Of a DNA stretch of 5,107 nucleotides, positions 1 through 5,107 are shown piece by piece (position 1 is the first letter of the stretch; each line of letters begins with the position of its first letter). Source of the stretch: Nitrospirota bacterium (GTDB lineage: Bacteria; Nitrospirota; Thermodesulfovibrionia; Thermodesulfovibrionales; UBA6898). The notes below the pieces were generated by a model, which did not search any database, was not told the DNA's origin, and saw only the letters and a list, made by a program, of their open reading frames with translations. Where the stretch lies: contig JAJYLU010000187.1 in the NCBI GenBank assembly GCA_021787505.1, positions 1 through 5,107 of the forward strand. The letters are read 5' to 3'. Both the position numbers and the translations under genes were made by a program.

Positions 1-798
1 CGGGTCCTTGCCGGAAAAACAGCCGCCGCCGTGACTTCCCACGCCGCCGTAGCTGTCCACGATGATCTTCCTGCCGGTCAGGCCGGTATCGCCCATCGGA
101 CCGCCCACGACAAAGCGGCCGGTGGGGTTGATGTAATACTTGATCTTCTCTTCGTCCAGCAGGTCTTTCGGGACGACCGGCCTGATCACCTTTTCGATGA
201 TGTCGTCCTTCAGGTCCTTGAGATGCACGTCGGGGCTGTGCTGCGTCGATACCACTATCGTATCGATCCTGAAGGGCCTGCCGTCTTTGTATTCAATCGT
301 CACCTGGGATTTTCCGTCCGGCCTCAGGTACGCAAGCACGTCGTTCTTTCTCGCTTCGGCCAGACGCATCGAGAGCTTGTGCGCCAGCATGATCGGAAGG
401 GGCATCAATTCTTCAGTCTCGTTGCAGGCAAAGCCGAACATCAGCCCCTGATCGCCTGCGCCTCCCGTATCAACACCCATGGCAATGTCAAGAGACTGCT
501 GGTCTATCGAGGTGATCACCGAGCAGGTCTCGTAATCGAAACCGTACTTGGCCCTTGTATATCCTATGTTCTTGATCGTCTCCCTCACGATATCAGGGAT
601 ATGCACGTAACAGGTCGTTGAGATCTCTCCGGCCACAAAGGCGAGCCCCGTCGTCACGAGGGTCTCGCACGCAACCCTGGCAACGGGGTCCTGCGCAAGG
701 ATCGCGTCGAGGATGGCATCGGAAATCTGGTCCGCTATTTTATCGGGATGGCCTTCGGTGACCGACTCCGAAGTAAAAAAATAGTCCTTTCTTGCCAT
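1..798 (-). CDS. metK: S-adenosylmethionine synthetase (methionine adenosyltransferase), N-terminal 266 residues; runs off the window start
   Basis: Makes S-adenosylmethionine from methionine and ATP in the cytoplasm, releasing phosphate and pyrophosphate. The start [20 protein letters not shown] is the classic MetK N-terminus, with the ATP-contacting GHPDK at residues 16-20. GAGDQG follows at 113-118, [20 protein letters not shown] at 224-243, DSYGG at 248-252, and the phosphate-binding loop [10 protein letters not shown] at 257-266, where the window cuts the gene. MetK proteins are usually about 380-400 residues, so roughly the last third is missing because of the edge, not because of a break. 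The ATG start at 798 has an AAGGAG Shine-Dalgarno (806-811) 7 nt upstream. Cys260 sits where many MetKs have Ala in the loop. No SAM riboswitch is visible in the 118-bp leader. It is divergent from the stress-protein gene. Confidence 0.98.
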   Translation of the reverse strand, partial: MARKDYFFTSESVTEGHPDKIADQISDAILDAILAQDPVARVACETLVTTGLAFVAGEISTTCYVHIPDIVRETIKNIGYTRAKYGFDYETCSVITSIDQQSLDIAMGVDTGGAGDQGLMFGFACNETEELMPLPIMLAHKLSMRLAEARKNDVLAYLRPDGKSQVTIEYKDGRPFRIDTIVVSTQHSPDVHLKDLKDDIIEKVIRPVVPKDLLDEEKIKYYINPTGRFVVGGPMGDTGLTGRKIIVDSYGGVGSHGGGCFSGKDP

Positions 799-824
799 GT
801 GTCTTCTCCTTTCATGCAAAACGA

Positions 825-853
825 ATCTTATATTGTAATCTTTCCTGCCACAA
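825..853 (-). promoter_or_regulatory. Candidate sigma-70-type promoter for metK
   Basis: On the minus strand TTGTGG (848-853) and TAAGAT (825-830) are separated by 17 nt, an acceptable but weak pair. An alternative -10, TACAAT, lies just upstream on the same strand and lacks a good -35. The spacing would leave a leader of about 20 nt before the ATG, including the Shine-Dalgarno. Judged by eye only. Confidence 0.3.
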
Positions 854-858
854 AAAAA

Positions 859-887
859 AAGACAAACTGTCCGCCTTCTGGTAAAAT
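859..887 (+). promoter_or_regulatory. Candidate sigma-70-type promoter for the universal stress protein gene
   Basis: AAGACA (859-864; 4 of 6 consensus bases) and TAAAAT (882-887; 5 of 6) are separated by 17 nt. Transcription would start near 894, giving a leader of about 23 nt that contains a G-rich Shine-Dalgarno (GGAG at 909-912) 4 nt before the ATG at 917. It lies directly back to back with the candidate metK promoter, with a short poly-A run (852-860) between them. Confidence 0.45.
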
Positions 888-916
888 CTTTAGAAACCGG
901 AAATAGGGGGAGACAG

Positions 917-1336
917 ATGAAAAAAATTCTTGTTGCACATGACGGGTCGAAATCTTCTGAAAAAGCGTTGAAAAAGGCGCTCGCTATCGCCGAGACGTTC
1001 AATTCCGCGGTCACTGTCCTTTCCGTCGTTCCTGAACTTTACCTCACCGAATTGATGGAGATGGACAGGACCAGGATAGTCGCCACGCTCACCGAAGAGA
1101 CCAGGCGCATGATGGAGAAGATCAAGTCGAAGCCGAGGAAGATAAAGTCCCTGAAGACCCTCATCAGCCAGGGCAATCCCGCGGAGGAGATCCTCGAGAC
1201 CGCAAAAAAAATCAAGGCCGACGTGATCGTCACCGGTTCGCACGGCAGGCACGGCGCGCAGAAATTCCTTCTCGGGAGCGTCTCCTCAAAGGTCGTGGAC
1301 CACGCCGAATGCGATGTGCTGGTGGTAAAAAAATAG
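917..1336 (+). CDS. Universal stress protein, UspA family, single domain, ATP-binding type
   Basis: A 139-residue single-domain Usp, the usual length for a stand-alone member. The Rossmann-like fold begins with [11 protein letters not shown], where Asp9 is the family's adenine-contacting position. A long charged helical middle (about 49-80) follows. The nucleotide-binding signature G-x2-G-x9-G-S is intact: Gly107, Gly110, Gly120 and Ser121 in [15 protein letters not shown]. The last strand is CDVLVVKK. An intact signature puts it in the ATP-binding MJ0577-like class rather than the E. coli UspA class. Such proteins usually act as cytoplasmic dimers in stress or energy-status responses; the partner cannot be told here. 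It has its own candidate promoter, and its 3' end faces the minus-strand dehydrogenase gene across 11 bp with no visible terminator. Confidence 0.95.
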   Translation: MKKILVAHDGSKSSEKALKKALAIAETFNSAVTVLSVVPELYLTELMEMDRTRIVATLTEETRRMMEKIKSKPRKIKSLKTLISQGNPAEEILETAKKIKADVIVTGSHGRHGAQKFLLGSVSSKVVDHAECDVLVVKK

Positions 1337-1347
1337 TAGGGGCGAAC

Positions 1348-2238
1348 TCAGGTTTTTATAAATTCCTTCAGCGCTTCCCGGAATGGCGTCGGTCTGAACC
1401 CGAAATGCTTCTCTATTGCCTCAGGGTCGCAGATGTTGTCGGACCCTATTAGCCTCAGCTGCTCAGAGGTGACGGGCGGAGAAGAAAGCAGGGTTTCGAG
1501 GAACAGTGCCGATATCTTCATCAGCCCCATCGGGATGTTGAAGACAGGCTTCTTCATGCCGGCCGATTCGGCAAGCATTTCGACAATCTCCTTATATGTA
1601 AGCTGCTCCGGCCCGCCGATATCGAACGTCGCCCGGTATGTCTGAGGATTTCCGATGACCGCACCGAAACACCTGAGCCAGTCTTTGATGTAGACCGGCT
1701 GGAACTTCGCCCTGCCTTCGCCCGGTACAGGAATCACAGGCGAAAGCTTCAGCATGTCCAGCATCTTTTTGGTGAACCCGTCCCAGGGCCCGATGATGAG
1801 AGACGGTCTGAATATAGTGTAGTCCAGCCCGCTCTTGATCACAATCTCCTCGGCCTCCGCCTTTGTCTTTAGATAGCCGGACCAGGAATTGCTGCCGGCG
1901 CCCAGGGCCGACTGATAGAAGAAATGCCTTACACCCGCGCGTCTGGCCTCGGCGACCAGGTTGGCAGTACCTTCGACATGCACCCCCCGAAACGTCGCCC
2001 CCCTTTTTTCCTCGATTATCCCGACAAGATGGACCACGAAATCGTCCGCGCCGAGAACGCCCTCGATCGTCCGCGGGTCAGTGATATCGCCGTGGACGAC
2101 CTCGACCCCCTTTGCGGCGAGCTGTCCCTCCTTTCTTTTGGAGCGGACGAGGCACTTCAGTGTATGCCCTTTCGACCGCAAGTCATCGACGAGGTGTCCG
2201 CCCACAAAACCTGTTGAGCCGGCGATAAAGATACTCAT
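1348..2238 (-). CDS. NAD(P)-binding epimerase/dehydrogenase of the atypical (NDUFA9-like) SDR family
   Basis: A 296-residue extended or atypical SDR. The N-terminal dinucleotide loop is AGSTGFVGG, with Gly7, Gly10 and Gly13 in a GxxGxxG pattern, and HGDITD (49-54) fits the adenine-side Asp. Ser110 and Tyr122-x3-Lys126 (YLKTK) match the SDR catalytic positions. RPSLIIGP (144-151), QPVYIKDW (180-187) and FDIGGPEQLTY (205-215) are typical of the NDUFA9/YbjT-like group of NmrA-related proteins. These bind NAD(P)H tightly and may act in quinone, lipid or sugar-nucleotide chemistry; the substrate cannot be read from the sequence. The start is firm because an in-frame TAA lies immediately before the ATG. 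The only Shine-Dalgarno-like site (GAGGT, 2252-2256) is 13 nt away, which is long and suggests modest translation. The 193-bp gap upstream makes co-transcription with the fumarase-like operon uncertain. Confidence 0.9.
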   Translation of the reverse strand: MSIFIAGSTGFVGGHLVDDLRSKGHTLKCLVRSKRKEGQLAAKGVEVVHGDITDPRTIEGVLGADDFVVHLVGIIEEKRGATFRGVHVEGTANLVAEARRAGVRHFFYQSALGAGSNSWSGYLKTKAEAEEIVIKSGLDYTIFRPSLIIGPWDGFTKKMLDMLKLSPVIPVPGEGRAKFQPVYIKDWLRCFGAVIGNPQTYRATFDIGGPEQLTYKEIVEMLAESAGMKKPVFNIPMGLMKISALFLETLLSSPPVTSEQLRLIGSDNICDPEAIEKHFGFRPTPFREALKEFIKT

Positions 2239-2431
2239 TTAGCTAGATTTTACCTCACTGTTCCGATCAGGAGAAGCCATCGAGGCTCCGCTAAAAAACA
2301 ACGGGCAGACCAGTCACCTTCCCGGGAAAACACCATGCGTCCTAACTGCGTCTACGTGAATCACAAATATACCCTGCCGGTTGTATGGCGTTTTTCAGCC
2401 TGTCTGCCCCGGTTCCCCAGGATGGTGCGGT
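2239..2431. other. Intergenic gap between the hydro-lyase beta subunit gene and the SDR gene; no gene seen
   Basis: 193 bp between two minus-strand genes. It contains the perfect palindrome TTCCCGGGAA (2319-2328), a short GTGAATCAC dyad (2356-2364), and a weak possible stem built on AGCC/GGCT around 2276-2287. None of these is followed by a proper T-run on the minus strand, so I cannot assign a terminator for the upstream operon. No clear promoter, tRNA or riboswitch was recognised. Confidence 0.5.
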
Positions 2432-3022
2432 TCACTTCCCGGTCAGTTCAGAAAATCTCCTGAAAGACGCCTCTTCCACTTCCCTGTGCAGGTCGTTCCC
2501 ATGCGAGTCCATTGTCACGATCGCCGGGAAACCCTCGACTTCAAAGAGCCACATCGCCTCGGTAGGCCCGAACTCCTCAAGCTTCCAGACGCCGACAACC
2601 TTCCTGATCTTTGCCGCGAGATAGACCGCAGCGCCGCCTATGGTATGGAGGTAGACGCAGCCGTACTCCTTCAGGGCACGGCGCGTACCCTCGCCCATGC
2701 CGCCCTTGCCCATTATCCCTCGCAGCCCGTATTCACGTATCATGATGGCCTCGTACATCTCGACGCGCACGCTCGTCGTCGGCCCAGCGGCAATGGCCCT
2801 GAATCCCCCGTCGGTATTCTCGACCACAGGACCGCAGTGGTACAGGACAGTCCCGGACAGGTCAAAGGGGACCTCTTCCTTACGCGGCCTCTCGGCGAGG
2901 TACTTATGGATCCTGTCCCTGCCGCTGACAAGCCTTCCGCTCAGGGTCACGAGGTCCCCGGCCTTCAGCCCGCTCACGTCGGAGCCGGAGAGAGGGAGAT
3001 TGAGGGCTATCGGGGTCACCAT
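2432..3022 (-). CDS. Class I fumarate hydratase (or related tartrate dehydratase) beta subunit, C-terminal swivelling domain
   Basis: A 196-residue protein matching the C-terminal domain of class I Fe-S hydro-lyases, encoded as a separate subunit, close to the usual 180-200 residues. Ordered family motifs are SGRDRIHK (33-40), LYHCGPV (60-66), AAGPTTSVR (78-86), GKGGMG (105-110), HTIGGAA (126-132), EEFGPTEAMW (149-158) and MDSHGND (171-177). The GPTT and GKGG segments form substrate-binding loops in the family. With the alpha subunit it would interconvert fumarate and malate in the cytoplasm; L(+)-tartrate dehydratase is a close alternative. The ATG overlaps the alpha stop by 7 nt (ATGGTGA), which implies translational coupling, and a strong AGGAGG lies at 3034-3039, 11 nt upstream. 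There is no clear terminator after the TGA. Confidence 0.94.
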   Translation of the reverse strand: MVTPIALNLPLSGSDVSGLKAGDLVTLSGRLVSGRDRIHKYLAERPRKEEVPFDLSGTVLYHCGPVVENTDGGFRAIAAGPTTSVRVEMYEAIMIREYGLRGIMGKGGMGEGTRRALKEYGCVYLHTIGGAAVYLAAKIRKVVGVWKLEEFGPTEAMWLFEVEGFPAIVTMDSHGNDLHREVEEASFRRFSELTGK

Positions 3023-3861
3023 ATCAGTCTTCCCCTCCTATGGGCCCAGCAGCCGACCGACACGTCCACAAAATAGGAAGCCGGATGGCGGTGGTTAGCG
3101 CCGATCTTGACGCCCAGCGCAGTAATCCTCCCTCCCAGCCCCTGGGGCCCTATCCCGAGACCGTTGATCTCCGTGAGGGTCCTTTTTTCGAGCGCCGCAA
3201 GATCGCTGTTCGCATTGGCGTCGTTCAGTTTGCGCATGAGCTGATCCTTCGCCAGCCTAGTCACCTGGTCCTTCGAAGCACCGATGCCCACGCCTATGAT
3301 ATAGGGCGGACATCCCCTGCCCTGCGCCCTCTGGACTGTATCGAGTACGCACCGCCGCACGCCGTCGAAGTCCCTCTGGGCACCCAGTTCCTCGAGGGGA
3401 AGTTTGTAAAGCTGACCTGCATTTTCGCAGCCCCCGCCCTTCAGCATCAGGTCGATCGATAAAGTCCCGCTCCGCGTCTCTTCCATATAGATTATGGGGA
3501 AACCGGCGCCCGTATTGTCACCCGAGTTCTTCTCGGTGATCACGTCGACTGCGTTCGGCCTGAGAGGGATCTTCGCAGTTGCAATACGTGTCGCATCGAG
3601 GATGGTCTCTTTCATGTCGAGCTGGCTCAGCCCCATCGGGACCTTCACGAAAAAAACAGGCACCCCCGTGTCCTGGCAGAGCGGCTTCGCATTCTCTCTC
3701 GCCATGCGCACATTCTCCAGCATCACGGAGAGGGAAGATGCCGCCGCAGAACCTTCTTCCTCGGCAGGCAGCGCGGAACGGAGCGCCTCCTCGACATCCG
3801 GCGGCAGAGAAGTGGCGACCTTTTTGTAAAGCTCTACGATGCCGTCACGCAGTTTCAGCAA
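3016..3861 (-). CDS. Class I fumarate hydratase (or related tartrate dehydratase) alpha subunit, [4Fe-4S] catalytic domain; TTG start
   Basis: A 281-residue subunit carrying the [4Fe-4S] cluster for hydration/dehydration of a dicarboxylic acid. Motifs in order are PLCQDTG (60-66), EKNSGDNTGAGFP (110-122), KGGGCEN (141-147), GCPPYIIGVGIG (183-194), GIGPQGLGG (236-244) and CWAHRRG (271-277). From family alignment by memory, Cys62, Cys184 and Cys271 should bind the cluster; Cys145 is probably not a ligand because one-subunit relatives have Ser there. The start is TTG at 3861: no ATG, GTG or TTG precedes it after the upstream in-frame stop, and the next in-frame start (near residue 46) would remove the conserved N-terminal helices. 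A weak AGGA sits 6 nt before it. It overlaps the ferritin-like gene by 17 nt and the beta gene by 7 nt, so the three genes are surely one transcript. Confidence 0.94.
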   Translation of the reverse strand: MLKLRDGIVELYKKVATSLPPDVEEALRSALPAEEEGSAAASSLSVMLENVRMARENAKPLCQDTGVPVFFVKVPMGLSQLDMKETILDATRIATAKIPLRPNAVDVITEKNSGDNTGAGFPIIYMEETRSGTLSIDLMLKGGGCENAGQLYKLPLEELGAQRDFDGVRRCVLDTVQRAQGRGCPPYIIGVGIGASKDQVTRLAKDQLMRKLNDANANSDLAALEKRTLTEINGLGIGPQGLGGRITALGVKIGANHRHPASYFVDVSVGCWAHRRGRLIW

Positions 3862-4339
3862 GCTTGTTCCTAAGCTTCTTGAGATAATCGATATGGCTGA
3901 GTTCCATCCCCATCATCTCCCTGAACACCACGCGTGCGTTTCCGTCGGCCGCCTTTTCGGACAGGTTCCGGTACAGATTGTAGGCCTTGCCCTCTATCTC
4001 GAGTGCCAGGATGAGTGCGCCCATGTCGTCGAGAAAAACCGACTCCTCCACCCTGGATTCGAGGTCCTTGACCGGGATACCCCCCTCGGTGACCGGTGCT
4101 TCCGCCCTTATTTTGAATTCTTCAAAGTGCTCGACGTCCCTGTCGTCCTGGATTGACAGGTAGAGGAACTGGATATACTCCATATGCTTCTCTTCCCATG
4201 CGGTAAGGTCCCTGAAGGCGGCCCTGGCGGCCTCGCTAATCGCCTTTGTCGCGGCCTTCGCGTAAAATTCATGTGTCCCTTTTTCCATGAGGAAAGTCTC
4301 GATAAGGGACTTCAAGAGATCTTCCTTCCCTGTAACCAT
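3845..4339 (-). CDS. Ferritin-like (rubrerythrin/erythrin-type) di-iron protein without a rubredoxin domain
   Basis: A 164-residue four-helix protein. Its two halves carry the paired di-iron signature: Glu19 seven residues before Tyr26, then EEKH with Glu49 and His52 in helix 2; Glu116 seven residues before Tyr123, then ELSH with Glu146 and His149 in helix 4. The full ligand set is present, so a working di-iron centre is expected. There is no C-terminal CxxC rubredoxin domain, so electrons must come from elsewhere. Family roles are peroxide reduction or iron handling in the cytoplasm of anaerobes; the exact role here is unknown. I chose MVTGKED at 4339 because AAGGAG (4346-4351) is 6 nt upstream; an in-frame ATG farther out (4402) would translate through that site. 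It is the first gene of the operon with the Fe-S hydro-lyase, overlapping it by 17 nt. Confidence 0.88.
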   Translation of the reverse strand: MVTGKEDLLKSLIETFLMEKGTHEFYAKAATKAISEAARAAFRDLTAWEEKHMEYIQFLYLSIQDDRDVEHFEEFKIRAEAPVTEGGIPVKDLESRVEESVFLDDMGALILALEIEGKAYNLYRNLSEKAADGNARVVFREMMGMELSHIDYLKKLRNKLAETA

Positions 4340-4345
4340 AGTCAT

Positions 4346-4351
4346 CTCCTT
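4346..4351 (-). promoter_or_regulatory. Ribosome binding site that fixes the ferritin-like start
   Basis: AAGGAG on the minus strand is 6 nt from the ATG at 4339. A second ATG (4345-4343) abuts the site and is too close to use, so initiation at 4339 is favoured over both it and the distant 4402 codon. Confidence 0.8.
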
Positions 4352-4357
4352 TTTATG

Positions 4358-4397
4358 AATATTGTAAGGGATTCCGCCCTGCAATCCAAGCAATATT
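4358..4397. repeat. Nested, co-centred inverted repeat in the ferritin-like gene leader
   Basis: Outer arms AATATTG (4358-4364) and CAATATT (4391-4397) are perfect 7-bp complements. Inside them GGATT (4369-4373) and AATCC (4383-4387) are perfect 5-bp complements around a 9-nt loop. Both share almost the same centre (about 4378), separated by a 4/3-nt internal loop. In the minus-strand transcript this could fold into a 12-bp interrupted hairpin ending 6 nt before the AAGGAG site. As DNA it could be a two-layer operator. No T-run follows, so it does not look like a terminator. Confidence 0.6.
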
Positions 4398-4431
4398 ATC
4401 ATATATATGCCGGGAACGAAATAGCAGCCCT

Positions 4432-4460
4432 TTTACAAAGTTTTTTTACTTTTATATTTA
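4432..4460 (+). promoter_or_regulatory. Candidate promoter for the SufR-like regulator gene
   Basis: TTTACA (4432-4437; 5 of 6 consensus bases) with TATTTA (4455-4460) at 17-nt spacing, or with the better TATATT (4453-4458) at a short 15-nt spacing. The start site would fall near 4466, leaving about 27 nt before the ATG. A second TTTACA (4457-4462) with TATTTT (4480-4485) at 17 nt is an alternative that would place initiation almost at the start codon. Confidence 0.4.
4437..4452. promoter_or_regulatory. Candidate operator: inverted repeat AAAGT-N6-ACTTT
   Basis: Perfect 5-bp arms (4437-4441 and 4448-4452) surround six T. The dyad lies between the candidate -35 and -10 elements of the regulator gene, where a bound repressor would block RNA polymerase. 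Its arm-N5/6-arm layout resembles operators of dimeric winged-helix repressors, though the sequence is not the known cyanobacterial SufR site. The AT-rich context makes chance occurrence quite possible. Confidence 0.35.
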
Positions 4461-4492
4461 CAAAAACTTTTTTTTATGCTATTTTCTTGCGT

Positions 4493-5107
4493 ATGGATAT
4501 TCTGATCGACGAGAATTCTACGAGGAAAAACATAATCCTTCTCCTGAAAAAAAATGGAGGTATGTCGATATACGATCTGAGCAAGGTCATCGAGATCACT
4601 CCGATGGGGATCCGGCAGCATCTGCTTGCGCTCGAGAAAAAAGGCATCGTCACCTATGTTTCAAGGAGACGGGGCATAGGCAGGCCCGGCTTCATCTATA
4701 TGCTGACTGAGGCGGCCAACGACCTCTTCCCCAAGGCCTACGATAAATTCGCGGTGGGCCTTCTGAGGGACATCAGAAAACACGAAGGCGACGAAAAGAT
4801 AGACAGGATCTTCGATTGGCGCAGGGACAGACTCTTTAAGACAGGGAAGGCCGCGCTCGCCGGCAAGGGAAGCGTCGAGGACACGCTGAACGCCCTGAAA
4901 GAAATCCTGGAGGCGGACGGACATTTCGTCGAGATCAGCAAGAATTCCGACCATTACCATCTGAAGCAGTATCACTGCCCTATCAATAAGGTGGCCAGGG
5001 AATTCAGTGATGCCTGCAAATACGAACTCCAGATGTACCGGGACCTGATCGACAGGAACATCACGAGGGAGCAGTCGGTCGCGGAAGGCGCGGAGTCCTG
5101 CGTCTAT
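4493..5107 (+). CDS. SufR-like winged-helix transcriptional regulator with C-terminal Fe-S-type cysteines; runs off the window end
   Basis: 205 residues are visible and the frame is open to the edge; SufR proteins are about 210-240 residues, so only a short tail should be missing. The N-terminus is an ArsR/DeoR-like helix-turn-helix (about 10-50, with DLSKVIEITPMGIRQHLLAL as the recognition unit) and a wing ending GRPGFIYMLT (63-72). A helical linker follows. The C-terminus HCPINKVAREF...C...ESCVY has Cys162, Cys175 and Cys203. These spacings fit the SufR cluster-binding pattern, but Asn189 stands where a fourth Cys or His is expected. SufR senses Fe-S status and represses Fe-S assembly genes; here the visible divergent target is the ferritin-like/hydro-lyase operon. 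There is no good Shine-Dalgarno before the ATG at 4493, and an in-frame TTG at 4487 is an alternative start. Moderately sure of SufR-like, less so of true orthology. Confidence 0.82.
   Translation, partial: MDILIDENSTRKNIILLLKKNGGMSIYDLSKVIEITPMGIRQHLLALEKKGIVTYVSRRRGIGRPGFIYMLTEAANDLFPKAYDKFAVGLLRDIRKHEGDEKIDRIFDWRRDRLFKTGKAALAGKGSVEDTLNALKEILEADGHFVEISKNSDHYHLKQYHCPINKVAREFSDACKYELQMYRDLIDRNITREQSVAEGAESCVY

Larger units (their letters stand above)
4432..4476. repeat. Imperfect direct repeat TTTACAAA plus T-tract, two copies 25 bp apart
   Basis: TTTACAAA occurs at 4432-4439 and 4457-4464. Each copy is followed by a run of seven or eight T and then A (4441-4448 and 4468-4476). The 62 bases 4431-4492 contain only 11 G or C, far more AT-rich than the flanking genes. 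The 25-bp period is about two and a half helical turns. This may be a tandem regulator site, a curved-DNA element, or simply low-complexity promoter sequence. Confidence 0.5.

Noticed and set aside
31..621. Plus-strand open frame of 196 codons
   Set aside because: It lies wholly antisense to metK, whose motifs are unmistakable, and its translation shows no recognisable domain.
799..916. SAM riboswitch ahead of metK
   Set aside because: The leader is too short and shows no SAM-I-type paired elements or terminator stem.
1337..1347. Shared bidirectional terminator between the stress protein and SDR genes
   Set aside because: The 11-bp gap and its flanks contain no GC-rich hairpin followed by T on either strand.
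2317..2364. CRP/FNR-type site from TTCCCGGGAA or GTGAATCAC
   Set aside because: The arms and spacing do not match a TGTGA-N6-TCACA or TTGAT-N4-ATCAA layout; they are short isolated palindromes.
2335..2463. Possible 42-codon plus-strand ORF starting in the 2239-2431 gap
   Set aside because: It has no Shine-Dalgarno, its tail overlaps the beta subunit gene on the other strand, and its product has no recognisable features.
2381..3076. Plus-strand open frame of 231 codons
   Set aside because: Antisense to the hydro-lyase beta subunit gene; the length comes from the codon bias of the real gene on the other strand.
3427..3429. Cys145 of the alpha subunit as a cluster ligand
   Set aside because: One-subunit relatives carry Ser at this position, and Cys62, Cys184 and Cys271 already fit the family's three-ligand spacing.
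4340..4402. Longer ferritin-like protein starting at ATG 4402
   Set aside because: The added 21 residues would be translated through the AAGGAG site and the nested repeat, and do not resemble the family N-terminus; the 4339 start has ideal spacing.
4389..4409. Fur box suggested by GATAAT on the minus strand and the CATATATATG palindrome
   Set aside because: Only one GATAAT hexamer is present, without the repeated hexamers of a Fur site; AT-rich chance is enough to explain it.

Overview
The window carries seven protein-coding genes, two of them cut by the window edges, and no RNA gene, insertion sequence or CRISPR array that I can support. Coding regions are moderately GC-rich with uniform codon style, and the only strongly AT-rich stretch is the divergent promoter region near 4340-4492. 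The gene content (a two-subunit, oxygen-sensitive [4Fe-4S] class I hydro-lyase, a rubrerythrin/ferritin-like protein and a SufR-type Fe-S regulator) suggests an anaerobic or microaerophilic bacterium. A Nitrospirota- or Desulfobacterota-like lineage is my best guess; this is an inference from gene style, not a proven placement.

Layout. Positions 1-798 (minus) hold the N-terminal two thirds of metK, the S-adenosylmethionine synthetase. A 118-bp divergent region with back-to-back candidate promoters separates it from a single-domain universal stress protein (917-1336, plus). That gene converges, with an 11-bp gap, on an NDUFA9-like NAD(P)-binding short-chain dehydrogenase/epimerase-family gene (1348-2238, minus). 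Positions 2239-2431 are a 193-bp gap with no convincing gene.

Positions 2432-4339 (minus) form a tight three-gene operon read in the order ferritin-like di-iron protein, hydro-lyase alpha subunit, hydro-lyase beta subunit. The genes overlap by 17 nt and 7 nt, and the alpha subunit starts with TTG inside the end of the ferritin-like gene. The two enzyme subunits together make a class I fumarase (or close tartrate dehydratase relative).

A 153-bp AT-rich intergenic region (4340-4492) separates this operon from a divergent gene for an ArsR/DeoR-like winged-helix regulator with a SufR-type cysteine-rich C-terminus (4493 to the window end). The region holds a nested, co-centred inverted repeat next to the ferritin-like gene, and direct and inverted repeats next to the regulator gene.

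The most interesting hypothesis is that 2432-5107 is one iron/Fe-S homeostasis module. An Fe-S-sensing repressor would control both itself and an operon pairing an iron- or peroxide-handling di-iron protein with a labile [4Fe-4S] hydro-lyase. The gene families and repeats are seen in the sequence; the regulatory link is inference.
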